Positions 52,598 to 61,238 of a stretch of 64,000 bases of DNA are shown here, one piece after another. Both the position numbers and the translations under genes were made by a program. The stretch covers positions 310,001-374,000 of the forward strand of contig NZ_CP095397.1 in NCBI RefSeq assembly GCF_023008545.1, in the 5' to 3' direction. Position 1 is the first letter of the stretch. Each line of letters starts with the position of its first letter. The notes under the pieces were generated by a model. The model saw only the letters and a program-made list of their open reading frames with translations, made no database searches and had not been told where the DNA came from. This stretch comes from Natribaculum luteum. GTDB taxonomy: Archaea > Halobacteriota > Halobacteria > Halobacteriales > Natrialbaceae.

Positions 52598-52627
52598 ATA
52601 TAATTCTCTTGCCTAAAAGAATTATAT
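52598..52627 (+). promoter_or_regulatory. 10-10-10 palindromic operator overlapping TATA box
   Basis: ATATAATTCT (52598-52607), ten bases, then AGAATTATAT (52618-52627) is a perfect inverted repeat. The right arm contains TTATAT about 27 bases before the ATG at 52654, the position of an archaeal TATA box for a leaderless transcript. A dimeric regulator bound here would compete with TBP. An iron or redox regulator is a reasonable guess from the ferritin-like product. Confidence 0.75.
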
Positions 52628-52653
52628 GTGGGTGTGATGTTAGAACGCGTGCA

Positions 52654-53316
52654 ATGGCAGACAGTGACAAACCACACTCCAGTGGCAGCGTTTCTCCGGG
52701 TGACACGAGTCAGCGCGTCGGGATGGAGGTCCTCCGGGAGCGGGGACTCGAGCCGGAAGAACTCCGCGAGACGCTGATCGACGCGATCGGTGCCGAGTTC
52801 ACGACGTACTACTACTATACGAACCTGCGAATGCACCTCGCGGGCAACGAAGACTACAAGGAGATCACCGAGGACGCCCGCCTCGAGGACCGGGCACACT
52901 TCGAACTCGTCGCCCCACGGGTGTACGAACTCGGCGGTGCGCTCCCGAACGACATCCGCGAGTTCGCCGACCGGGCGTCCTGTCCCGATGCCGAGGTGCC
53001 GACGCCCATGAGCGGCGAGGGCGGGTTCGACACCGAGAACCTCGACGCCGAGGGCATCCTCGAGGTGCTGCTCGAGGCCGAACGGTGTGCGATCCGCACC
53101 TGGAGCGAGGTCTGTGACATGACTCGAGACGTGGACCCGCGCACGTACGACATGGCCTCGCGTATCCTGCAAGAGGAGATCGAACACGAGGCGTGGTTTG
53201 TCGAACTCCTCTCGATGGAGCGCGACGGCGAGATCAACCCGGCCGGCCACTTCGTCCGGGGCGAACCCGGCGACGCGCCGTACTCGACGAACCGGCGGTT
53301 CAACGACAGCGCCTAA
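52654..53316 (+). CDS. Dps-like (DPSL) ferritin-family protein
   Basis: A 220-residue four-helix ferritin-like protein from ATG 52654. Metal ligand candidates are Glu48 ([15 protein letters not shown]), Asp79/His82 (LEDRAHFE), Glu142 and Glu175-x-x-His178 (EEIEHEAWF). Cys145 and Cys154 ([14 protein letters not shown]) flank the ferroxidase helix, the feature that separates the archaeal DPSL thioferritins from Dps and ferritin. They store iron and use peroxide, protecting DNA. A short disordered N-terminus is present. The upstream palindrome suggests stress or metal control. Confidence 0.85.
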   Translation: MADSDKPHSSGSVSPGDTSQRVGMEVLRERGLEPEELRETLIDAIGAEFTTYYYYTNLRMHLAGNEDYKEITEDARLEDRAHFELVAPRVYELGGALPNDIREFADRASCPDAEVPTPMSGEGGFDTENLDAEGILEVLLEAERCAIRTWSEVCDMTRDVDPRTYDMASRILQEEIEHEAWFVELLSMERDGEINPAGHFVRGEPGDAPYSTNRRFNDSA

Positions 53317-53377
53317 TCGCGACCGGGGAGCGATCGAGCGCGAACCGAGCTTTTTCCAGGGTCGTCGAATATCGATC

Positions 53378-54310
53378 CTAGCCGTCTTCCTCCGGCAGGT
53401 AATGTTCCCTGTGGACGACCTCTTCGACACCGTCTTGGATCGCCGTCACGACGATCTGGTCTCCCTCGGGGTGCAGTTCCAGGACCCCTTCGGCACCCGC
53501 CCACGTCGTCGATATCCCGTCGGTCTCCTTCCGGTAGAACTCGAGTTCCATGTCGGCGATCGTCGACTCGATTCGGACGGTGTCGGCCTCGATTCCCGGC
53601 GAGTCGGTGAGGACGACCCGCGCCCACTCCGCGTCTTCGGCGAATTCGCTGTCTTTATCGTATTCCCAGTCGATTTCCGCGACGACGTCGTCGTTCTCGT
53701 CGACTATCGGCTCCTCGAAGACCTCCTCGGGATCGTCGGGCGTGTCGTCGATCGGTCCGCCGAAGAAGACCTGCCATTCGCCGTCTTCCGTCACGAGCAC
53801 CAGCCGTTCGAGGTCGTCCTCCAGTACCTCTCCCTCGACGTCAACCAGGGCGATCTCCTGCGAGCCGATCTCTTCCTCGAGGTCGGTGTTCTGGAACCAG
53901 AACGCCGCGTTCTCCAGTTCGAGCACGTCCTCGACCGAGCCGTTCTCGGCCACGACTTCGGCCTCGTACTCCGGCACTTCTTCGGACTCCGTACCCTCGA
54001 ACTTCCAGCCGTCTTCCTCCCACCTCTCGGGATTGAGCGGACTCTCACTGTGGACGACGTCGGCCATCGCGTCGGTATCTCCGGCAACGGACGCTTCGAA
54101 GTAAGCGTCGACCACCTCGAGCAGTTCGGCTTCATCCTCTTCGGTCGACTCGTCGGCCTCCTCGTTAGCGCGATGATCTTTGCCGTTCGACCCGTCATCT
54201 TCATCGTTCGACTCGTCGCCGTTGGTCGTCTCGTTGCTGTCGTCGAGACAGCCGGCGATTCCAGCGGTTCCCAATACGCCCAACGCGGTGAGGTACTTTC
54301 GTCGTTCCAT
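53378..54310 (-). CDS. secreted haloarchaeal lipoprotein of unknown function
   Basis: A 310-residue protein beginning MERRKYLTALGVLGTAGIAG followed by the lipobox Cys (AGCLDD), so it is anchored on the outer membrane face. A Ser/Asn/Asp/Glu-rich stretch of about 40 residues follows. Residues 60-200 (LLEVVDAYFEASVAGDTDAM onwards) have the helix and strand pattern of an NTF2-like domain, and the remainder is a beta-rich acidic domain. The function is unknown. It has its own promoter, with an A+T-rich ATTAGTATATATAC near 54320-54335. Confidence 0.8.
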   Translation of the reverse strand: MERRKYLTALGVLGTAGIAGCLDDSNETTNGDESNDEDDGSNGKDHRANEEADESTEEDEAELLEVVDAYFEASVAGDTDAMADVVHSESPLNPERWEEDGWKFEGTESEEVPEYEAEVVAENGSVEDVLELENAAFWFQNTDLEEEIGSQEIALVDVEGEVLEDDLERLVLVTEDGEWQVFFGGPIDDTPDDPEEVFEEPIVDENDDVVAEIDWEYDKDSEFAEDAEWARVVLTDSPGIEADTVRIESTIADMELEFYRKETDGISTTWAGAEGVLELHPEGDQIVVTAIQDGVEEVVHREHYLPEEDG

Positions 54311-54412
54311 ACACCGTTCTTATTAGTATATATACATTAACCGTCAACCAGAGTTTCCGAGCGAGAAACAGATGACGAGTGGATACCGACCGTCACACCC
54401 TATCCCACGTCG

Positions 54413-54852
54413 ATGCTCGAATACGCGTTTCTCCTGGTCAGCCCCGGACTCGTGGTCTCGGTCCTCCGGTGTCCGGTGTTGCTCTCCGGGCGTCTTCGGG
54501 CGCTCTTCCGGCGGTTGCCGCCGTCCCGTTCGACCGTCGGGGGCTACGTCGCCGTGGCGCTATCGCTACCGTTTCTCGTCGGAACGGGCCTCGTGTTTGC
54601 GTCCGTTTCGCCCGCGGACGCCGCACTGTCAAACGCGCTCGTGAACTTGGTAATGTACCTCTCGGCCGTCTACGTGGGGGGAGTGTCCCTGCTAACGGGA
54701 GTCCCCTCCAACGGGCAGGTCTCGATTGGGATCCGACCGGGTACGGCCTTCGGACGTGGGCCCCTCCCATCGGGGCGACGTTCTGGTACGTCGTCGTGTT
54801 TGCGGTTCCGCTGGTTTTCCTCGCGTCCGTCCTCGTGTCACCGACCGGCTAG
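54413..54852 (+). pseudogene. membrane protein gene split by a frameshift
   Basis: From ATG 54413 the first ~100 residues are clearly a membrane protein (FLLVSPGLVVSVLRCPVLLS, VALSLPFLVGTGLVFASV, NLVMYLSAVYVGGVSLLTG). After VPSNGQ the frame turns Arg/Ser-rich and runs to 54865. In the neighbouring frame, from about 54717, the sequence resumes as LDWDPTGYGLRTWAPPIGAT with a final membrane helix WYVVVFAVPLVFLASVLVSP and stop at 54852. A one-base deletion or a sequencing error near 54715 best explains this. The intact protein would be about 146 residues. Confidence 0.7.
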
Positions 54853-54896
54853 GCGGGGTCGATAGCGTTATAATACGCGACGGCGCTACGCTCGCT

Positions 54897-55685
54897 ATGC
54901 TCACCTTCATCGGCCTCGGCCTCTACGACGAACGATCGATCACCGTCGAGGGCCAGGAGGCGCTTCGTGCGGCAGACCGCGCCTACGCCGAGTTCTACAC
55001 CAGCGAGTTGATCGGGACGACCGTCTCCGACCTCGAAGACCACCACGGCGTCGAGATCGAGGTCCGCGACCGCGCGGGCGTCGAACAGCACCCCGACGAG
55101 ATCCTCGAGGCCGCCGAAACCGAGGACGTGGCCTTCCTCACCGCGGGCGACACGATGATCTCGACGACCCACGTCGACCTCCGACTCCGGGCCCACGAGC
55201 GCGGGATCGAGACGCGAGTGATCCACGGCGTCACCGCTCAGACGGCCACGAGTTCGCTGACCGGCCTCCAGAACTACCGCTTCGGGAAGGCGACCACCCT
55301 GCCGTTTCCCTACGCTCACGGGGCCGACGGCCTCCCCGCGAGCGTCACCGAGACGATCGAGGGGAACCGCGCTCGCGACCTGCACACCGTCGTCTACCTC
55401 GACATCAAGGTCGGCCACGAGCGAGCCGCAGAAGACGAGTACATGACCGCCGACGTCGGGGCCGAACTCCTGGCCGCGGAGTACCCCGACCTCGTCGGCG
55501 TCGCCGTCGCCCGCGCCGGTAGTCCCGACCCGCTCGTCGAGGCGGCGACGATGGCCGACCTCGCAGAACGTGACTTCGGCGACCCGCTCCATCTGCTCGT
55601 GGTTCCCGGCGAACTACACCTCCTGGAGGCCGACGCGCTGGTCGAACTCGCCGGCGCGGACCGCGAGAACCTCGAGATCGCCTGA
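54897..55685 (+). CDS. dph5: diphthine synthase
   Basis: A 262-residue S-adenosylmethionine methyltransferase starting MLTFIGLGLYDERSITVEGQ. DphB/Dph5 marks are FLTAGDTMISTTHVDLRLRA, SLTGLQNYRFGKATTLPFPY and YLDIKVGHERAAEDEYMTAD, ending with PGELHLLEADALVELAG. It methylates the modified His in elongation factor 2 during diphthamide synthesis, using SAM three times in archaea. Length matches the family. It is an independent unit after the broken membrane gene. Confidence 0.95.
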   Translation: MLTFIGLGLYDERSITVEGQEALRAADRAYAEFYTSELIGTTVSDLEDHHGVEIEVRDRAGVEQHPDEILEAAETEDVAFLTAGDTMISTTHVDLRLRAHERGIETRVIHGVTAQTATSSLTGLQNYRFGKATTLPFPYAHGADGLPASVTETIEGNRARDLHTVVYLDIKVGHERAAEDEYMTADVGAELLAAEYPDLVGVAVARAGSPDPLVEAATMADLAERDFGDPLHLLVVPGELHLLEADALVELAGADRENLEIA

Positions 55686-55696
55686 CGGGGACGCGG

Positions 55697-56761
55697 TCAC
55701 GCCTCGAGCACGTCGTCGAGTCGCTCCCGGAACTCGTCGGGGACTTCGACGTGTGGCGAGTGGCCGACGTCCTCGAAGACGACTTCCTCGAACGTCCCGC
55801 CTTGGTCCTCGTAGGACTCGAGGACGGCACGGGTCTGGTCGACCATCGGCTGGGGCGGGAAGACGTCGTCGCCGGGCCAGTCGTCGACCTCACCCATCCG
55901 ACCCAGCGTTCCGAGGTCGAAAAGCGACTCGTTGGAGACGATCACGTCGTTCGCACCGCGAATCCACAGGATCGGCGGTTTCGAATCGATCTCGACGAGA
56001 TCGGACAGATCGCAGTACTTCGGCGAGATGGCGTTGTTCACGCCCGTCTCGCCGGGTGCGACGCCGGGCCAGTTCTCGCTGTCGCGTACCGACCCGGGGT
56101 AGTGCTGCTCGCCGACCGCGGTATCGAGCATCCCGGTGAGGTACGACTCCTCGCGGTCGGGATCGAACTCGTGGCTCGAGTCGACGTAGAACGACCGGAG
56201 GATGGTTCGCGGGTTCGCCTCACCCTCGTCCTCGCGGAGGCGGTGCTCAAGCCCGGTGACGAACTCCCAGTTCGCCATCCCGCCGCCCGAGCCGGCGTAG
56301 TCGGGGAAACACGCCGTCCCCTCGACGTCTTTCGTCCCGCCGAAGCCGTACGGCGACAGCGGGTTGACGAGCACGAGCGCGTCGACGGCGTCGGGGTCGG
56401 TGACCGTGTAGTCCATCGCGACGCCGCCGCCGTTCGACCAGCCGACGAGCGTGACCGGCTCATCGACGTCGAGTGCCGACAGGAGCGCCTCGAGGTCGGC
56501 AGTGAAGTCGCCGAGGCCGTTCGTCGCGTCGACCGGCTTCGTCTCGCTGTCGCCGTATCCTCGCATGTCGGGCGCGACGGCGTAGTACTCCTCGTCGAGG
56601 GCGGCCAGCGTGTCCTCCCAGAATCGCGAGGAGGAGACGTTGCCGTGCAAGAAGACGACCGGCTCGCCGTTCGGATCGCCACGCTCCAGGACGTGCGTCT
56701 CGAGGCGGTCGGTCGAAACCGTACGGGAGTCGACGCCGGAGAGCGTGTCGTCTCGGGACAT
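55697..56761 (-). CDS. alpha/beta-fold hydrolase
   Basis: A 354-residue protein from ATG 56761; ATG 56788 would add nine residues. The fold marks are VVFLHGNVSSSRFWED (oxyanion HG), nucleophile elbow GWSNGGGVAMDYT with catalytic Ser, IRGANDVIVSNES with Asp, and VGHSPHVEVP with the catalytic His. It is longer than minimal hydrolases because of a cap of about 120 residues between strands 6 and 7. Substrate unknown; esters or epoxides are possible. It is convergent with dph5. Confidence 0.83.
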   Translation of the reverse strand: MSRDDTLSGVDSRTVSTDRLETHVLERGDPNGEPVVFLHGNVSSSRFWEDTLAALDEEYYAVAPDMRGYGDSETKPVDATNGLGDFTADLEALLSALDVDEPVTLVGWSNGGGVAMDYTVTDPDAVDALVLVNPLSPYGFGGTKDVEGTACFPDYAGSGGGMANWEFVTGLEHRLREDEGEANPRTILRSFYVDSSHEFDPDREESYLTGMLDTAVGEQHYPGSVRDSENWPGVAPGETGVNNAISPKYCDLSDLVEIDSKPPILWIRGANDVIVSNESLFDLGTLGRMGEVDDWPGDDVFPPQPMVDQTRAVLESYEDQGGTFEEVVFEDVGHSPHVEVPDEFRERLDDVLEA

Positions 56762-56826
56762 GACCCGGGATACCACGACCAGCGGCATATATCACCGGTC
56801 GTACCTCAACGAGTGGGAGAGCCGGC

Positions 56827-57990
56827 TCACCGCTCGAGCAGAGCCGCGATCCCGCCGCCACCACCGACGCTCATCCCGACCACGCCGCGGGTCGCGTCCG
56901 CAGCCGCGAGCGAGTGGGCGAGCGTCGTCGTGAGGATCCCGCCGCTGGCTCCGATCGGGTGGCCGAGCGCGATCGCGCCGCCGTGGGGGTTGAACCTCTC
57001 CTCGGGGATCTCGAGTCGATCCAGGACGTGCACCATCGGCGCGGCGAACGCCTCGTTGATCTCGAAGTGGTCGACGTCGGAGACGGCGAGGTCGTTCGCC
57101 TCGAGCAGCGACGCGACGGCGTCGCCGACGGCGGTACCGAACCACTTCGGGTCGTCGTAGGCGACGGCGTAGTCGACCACGCGAGCCAGCGGATCGACGC
57201 CGGCGTCGCGGGCGGCATCGTCGCTCGCCAGCAGGACACAGCCCGCCCCGTCGCTCAGGTCCGAGGCGTTGCCCGCCGTGATCGTCCCGTCGGGGTCGAA
57301 CGACGGGGCGAGGTCGGAAAGCGCCTCGAGGGAAGTGTCCGGTCGCGGCCCCTCGTCTTCGGCGAGTTCGCCCCCTGGCGTCGCCATGGAGACGATCTCC
57401 GAGTCGAAGACCCCTTCCTCGACGGCCGCTGCTGCCCGCCGGTGACTGCGGAGTGCGTACTCGTCCTGGCGTTCCCGGCTGACGTCGAACCGGTCGACGA
57501 GTTCCTCCGTGAGCGTGCCCATGTGGGCGTCGTAGGTCTCGTCCCACAGCGAGTCGCGAATCATCGCGTCGACGAGCGTCGCGTCGCCGTGGCGTCTCCC
57601 CCGGCGCATGCCGGGAACGAGGTACGGCGCGTTCGACATCGACTCCATACCGCCGGCGACGGCCGCGTCGATCCGACCGGACGCGATCCGATCCGTCGCG
57701 AGGGCGATCGCCCGCAGGCCCGAGCCGGAGGCCTCGTTGATCGTCGTCGCTGCCACCGAGTCGGGCAGGTCGGCGTTCACCGCAACCTGTCGTGCGGGCA
57801 CCTGCCCGAGCCCGGCCTGGATCGCGTTCCCCAGCCCGACCCAGTCGATCGCCTCCCTCGAGAACGCGGTCCGCTCGAGCAACCCCTCGAGGGCGGTCGT
57901 CCCGAGTTCGATCGCCGAGACGTCCGCGAGCGAGCCGAGGAATCGTCCGTGTGGCGTGCGCGCTGCGTCGACGAGAACGACGTCGGTCAT
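56827..57990 (-). CDS. thiolase-family acyltransferase with Ser replacing both Cys
   Basis: A 387-residue protein with the thiolase fold (VDAARTPHGRFLGSLADVSA, GGMESMSNAPYLVPGMRRG, INEAFAAPM, GGAIALGHPIGASGG). The position of the acyl-accepting Cys in the usual N-x-x-C-G-S-G is Ser88 (INEASGSGL) and the second Cys, in C-x-G-G-G, is Ser374 (GMSVGGGGG). His344 of GHPIG is kept and His336 is close by. Haloarchaeal PHA-pathway thiolases are reported to use Ser-His-His rather than Cys-His-Cys, so this may be that type. Their DUF35/OB partner is not adjacent. Confidence 0.83.
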   Translation of the reverse strand: MTDVVLVDAARTPHGRFLGSLADVSAIELGTTALEGLLERTAFSREAIDWVGLGNAIQAGLGQVPARQVAVNADLPDSVAATTINEASGSGLRAIALATDRIASGRIDAAVAGGMESMSNAPYLVPGMRRGRRHGDATLVDAMIRDSLWDETYDAHMGTLTEELVDRFDVSRERQDEYALRSHRRAAAAVEEGVFDSEIVSMATPGGELAEDEGPRPDTSLEALSDLAPSFDPDGTITAGNASDLSDGAGCVLLASDDAARDAGVDPLARVVDYAVAYDDPKWFGTAVGDAVASLLEANDLAVSDVDHFEINEAFAAPMVHVLDRLEIPEERFNPHGGAIALGHPIGASGGILTTTLAHSLAAADATRGVVGMSVGGGGGIAALLER

Positions 57991-58113
57991 AGCCCTCAGA
58001 CCACTGCGATCGATATAAAAGATGGACGAGAGTCGTCAGCACCGTTCACACTGCGTCGTCGCTCGAGTCCGAGTGTGAGCGTTCGAAAAACGCGTCGAAC
58101 CGACCGACAGCTC

Positions 58114-59094
58114 TCAGAGCCGATCGATCACGGCGTTCGTCACGTCCTCGGTCGAGGCGTCGCCACCGAGATCCGGCGTGCGGGGACCGGACTCGAGGAC
58201 GTCCTCGACGGCCTCGCGAACGGTCCCGGCTTCGTCGTCGTGGCCGAGGTACTCGAGCATCATCGCGGCGGAGATGATCTTCGCTGCGGGGTTGGCGACG
58301 CTTTCGCCGGCGATGTCGGGTGCGGTGCCGTGGACGGGTTCGAACAGCGCGCGCTCTGGGCCGACGTTCGCGCTCGGCAGAAGGCCGAGCCCGCCGACAA
58401 GTCCCGCCGCCAGATCCGAGAGGACGTCGCCCGCGAGGTTCGGACAGACGACGACGTCGAACTGCTCGGGGTCGAGACAGACCTGCGTCGCGAAGGCGTC
58501 CATGAGCACCTCGTCGGTCTCGACGCCGTGGTCGTCGGCGACCTCGAGGACTGTCTCGCGGAACAGGCCGTCGGTCTCGCGCATCACGTTCGCTTTGTGG
58601 ACGACCGTGAAACCGTCGTGGCCGTGCTCCGCGACGAACTCGCAGGCGTACTCGGCGAGCTGTCGAGAAGCAGATTCCGTGACGACGCGGGTGAGCGTCG
58701 AGACGTCCTGAGTGAGCCGATCCTCGTGACCCGAGTAGACGCCCTCGGTGTTCTCCCGGAGGAAGATTAGATCCGTCTCGGGACGAACGGCGTCGATCCC
58801 CGGATACGCCTTCGCGGGTCGGACGTTGACGAACGAGTCGACCGCCTCACGCAGCGGCAGGATGACGTCTGCGGCCGTCTCGCCGGCTGCGCCGAACAGC
58901 GTCGCGTCGGCCGACGCCGCGAGGTCGTAGGTCTCTGCGGGCAGTGCCTCGCCGGTCTCTTCTTTGACCGCGTCGCCGGCTTCCGCTTCGACGAACTCGA
59001 AGTCGATGTCGAGCGACTCGAGGACGTCGACTGCAGCAGGTGTTACTTCCTGTCCGATCCCGTCGCCCGGAATCACGGCGATTTGGTGAGACAT
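58114..59094 (-). CDS. leuB: 3-isopropylmalate dehydrogenase
   Basis: A 326-residue member of the isocitrate/isopropylmalate dehydrogenase family. [10 protein letters not shown] starts the fold, [15 protein letters not shown] binds the substrate, [14 protein letters not shown] carries the catalytic Lys-Ala-Asn, and [19 protein letters not shown] and [12 protein letters not shown] complete the sites. Context with leuCD identifies it as LeuB. Archaeal forms are shorter than the bacterial ones, as here. It is separated from leuD by an unrelated A+T-rich gene, so it probably needs its own promoter. Confidence 0.92.
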   Translation of the reverse strand: MSHQIAVIPGDGIGQEVTPAAVDVLESLDIDFEFVEAEAGDAVKEETGEALPAETYDLAASADATLFGAAGETAADVILPLREAVDSFVNVRPAKAYPGIDAVRPETDLIFLRENTEGVYSGHEDRLTQDVSTLTRVVTESASRQLAEYACEFVAEHGHDGFTVVHKANVMRETDGLFRETVLEVADDHGVETDEVLMDAFATQVCLDPEQFDVVVCPNLAGDVLSDLAAGLVGGLGLLPSANVGPERALFEPVHGTAPDIAGESVANPAAKIISAAMMLEYLGHDDEAGTVREAVEDVLESGPRTPDLGGDASTEDVTNAVIDRL

Positions 59095-59377
59095 AGTTAG
59101 GTGCTGGCAGTGGGGTAGGGAAAGTGATTCGGTTCGGCCTCTTGACTCCGGTGAGTCCCCCGAGTCACTATTAACTGTGATTTATGGTTCTCGTTAGCCG
59201 AAATGGTGCGGGCGATATATACGTTCCAACACTTCGGTGAATTCGATGAACGACGAGATAGACATAAAGCGATGTTTAGTCCATCAGCGTGTGCAGCCGG
59301 CATGTATCGCATAATAATTGCTGCTAAATGATCGAATTGATGGAATTTAAACACTACATGGAATATTTTATGGATGT
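59095..59377. other. A+T-rich intergenic stretch
   Basis: About 280 bases that share the low G+C of the membrane gene to its right. TATA-like sequences are visible (GATATATACG near 59213 and GGAATATTTTATGG near 59359), the latter placed to drive the gene at 59378. No coding frame is convincing. Confidence 0.5.
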
Positions 59378-60559
59378 ATGATAGACACACAAGGAGTTGA
59401 AGATAGAAGATTAATGGGCGCTGCGTTCAGTGACTTCTATCCGCGGTATACTGTCATCGTATCGATGGTTATCTCCGCAATCGGTGGTCTCCCGCTTGGA
59501 GTGGCATCGGTTCTCTACTTTGGTCCGGTTGATAGTCTCAACCCAGCAACCTTACTCCAGGGGTTACACTCACCAGTATCAGTTGTCGCGTTTTCAGTAG
59601 GAATGGGGGGCTGGACACAACTGGTCGCTTGGGGCACCTTCGGGCGCAACGCTCCGGAAGACGTAGTGAGCGAACATCCACGAGTTGGGTTGCGCTCTTG
59701 GTATGTTGCTATGATGCTTGTATCTGTTCTTACCTTTACCTTCTACTACTACCTGATCACGTTTCTCAGCAGTCTGGTGAGCATCCTCGCGCTAGCTATT
59801 ACCGCGTTTTTCTTTCTGTATCGGCTTACTTCATCAGAAGTCTGGGTGACGATTGCAAACACACCTAGACAGAACATCTTGATAACACGTCTCGCTTTTG
59901 GCGTCTTACTCGTCGCAGGGATTGGCGCATACGTTCTCGGGATCGCTCCGACATTCACGTACGAAGAATGGTCGGTCATTTTGCTCTATGGACTTATTAT
60001 CTGGGTTGGAATTGTCGGTGGAATCGACGCGGCCATATCATCTATAGAGGATGCGTTAGAGACACAAGCCGTCGCTAACAGAGGGACTAATCATCTCACA
60101 GAGCGGTACCAGAAACTGTGCGAGAGAGCACCGGACGGTGTGAATATCGATGTGAATATCGACGACGACCTGTCGACGCTTCAGGACGCACAGGGTGCTG
60201 TTGCCGAATTCGAAACGACGGCGGCGTGGCTCGACCGATATGAATCGTATCTCGACACCCGCGAGAACCTCGCTGACCACCTAGACGAACCCATCCACGA
60301 TCGGGCACTCTCCGACAGCGACGAGTTGTCGACGAGGGTGGCAATGCTGAGTGAGAATCTCTCACCGGCCCACTACGACGACGAGGAAACCGCAGCCGAT
60401 GCAATCGACACCCTCGAGGTAGTCGTCGATACGTACAACCGAGACCACCTTCCGGACGGGTTCCTCACCGGTGACGATGCCGACCTACTGAAAACCGCCG
60501 GCCCGTCCACCGGACAATTGGAGTGGATCGAATCCGCCGCCCGAAAAAGATTCGCCTAA
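59378..60559 (+). CDS. A+T-rich membrane protein inserted between leuD and leuB
   Basis: A 393-residue protein on the strand opposite to the leucine genes. Six membrane helices fill residues 25-220 (VIVSMVISAIGGLPLGVAS, SWYVAMMLVSVLTFTFYYYL, LLYGLIIWVGIVGGIDAAIS and others). A cytoplasmic C-terminal half rich in Asp/Glu helices follows (LQDAQGAVAEFETTAAWLDR, DTLEVVVDTYNRDHLPDG). Codon usage in the membrane half is far less C/G-biased than the neighbours, while the last third becomes more typical. I do not recognise the family. A transferred gene is likely; the function is unknown. Confidence 0.75.
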   Translation: MIDTQGVEDRRLMGAAFSDFYPRYTVIVSMVISAIGGLPLGVASVLYFGPVDSLNPATLLQGLHSPVSVVAFSVGMGGWTQLVAWGTFGRNAPEDVVSEHPRVGLRSWYVAMMLVSVLTFTFYYYLITFLSSLVSILALAITAFFFLYRLTSSEVWVTIANTPRQNILITRLAFGVLLVAGIGAYVLGIAPTFTYEEWSVILLYGLIIWVGIVGGIDAAISSIEDALETQAVANRGTNHLTERYQKLCERAPDGVNIDVNIDDDLSTLQDAQGAVAEFETTAAWLDRYESYLDTRENLADHLDEPIHDRALSDSDELSTRVAMLSENLSPAHYDDEETAADAIDTLEVVVDTYNRDHLPDGFLTGDDADLLKTAGPSTGQLEWIESAARKRFA

Positions 60560-60599
60560 AACAAGTTTCAGGCTACGATCACCGTTCGTAGCGTGACCG

Positions 60600-61238
60600 T
60601 TATTTCGTCTCTGGAATCGCCGCGTCCTCGACGTACGGCAGTTCCTTTGCCTTCTCGCGGACCGCGTCGGCGTTGGACTTCATCAGCGCCGTCGTGTCCC
60701 AGACGCCCTCGACTAGGGCCTTGCGCTGGGCTTCGTCGACGGTGACGTCGATCGTGGTGTCGTCGTAGGTGACTTCTTCGGCTTCGACGTCGATCTCGAT
60801 TTCTTCGTCAGGGTTCTCGTCGACCCAGTCCTGCAGTTCCTGGATCGTCTCGCTGTCCGCCGTGACGGTCGGAATCCCGAGCGCCAGACAGTTGCCAGCG
60901 AAAATCTCGGCGAAGCTCTCGCCGATGATCGCGTCGATGCCCCAGCGCATCAGCGCCTGGGGGGCGTGCTCGCGCGAGGAGCCACAGCCGAAGTTGCTGT
61001 TGACGACCATCACCGACGAATCCTGGAACCGCTCCTCGTTCATCGGGTGGTCCTTCTGGTTGTCGTCGTCGTCGAAGCGCAGGTCGAAGAAGGCGAACTC
61101 GCCCAGCCCGTCGAAGGTGACGACCTTCATAAAGCGCGCAGGGATGATCTGGTCGGTGTCGATATCGTTCCCGCGGATCGGGATGCCCGAGCCGGAGACG
61201 TAATCGACTTCCGGAATCTCGACCTCGTCGCTGCTCAT
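60600..61238 (-). CDS. leuD: 3-isopropylmalate dehydratase small subunit
   Basis: A 212-residue swivel-domain protein of the aconitase family. Signature [20 protein letters not shown] at the start and [20 protein letters not shown] with the substrate-binding loop are intact, and GLEGVWD-like [13 protein letters not shown] closes it. LeuD with LeuC isomerises 2- to 3-isopropylmalate in leucine synthesis. Its start overlaps leuC by four bases (ATGA). It is the usual partner in the minus-strand operon. Confidence 0.95.
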   Translation of the reverse strand: MSSDEVEIPEVDYVSGSGIPIRGNDIDTDQIIPARFMKVVTFDGLGEFAFFDLRFDDDDNQKDHPMNEERFQDSSVMVVNSNFGCGSSREHAPQALMRWGIDAIIGESFAEIFAGNCLALGIPTVTADSETIQELQDWVDENPDEEIEIDVEAEEVTYDDTTIDVTVDEAQRKALVEGVWDTTALMKSNADAVREKAKELPYVEDAAIPETK

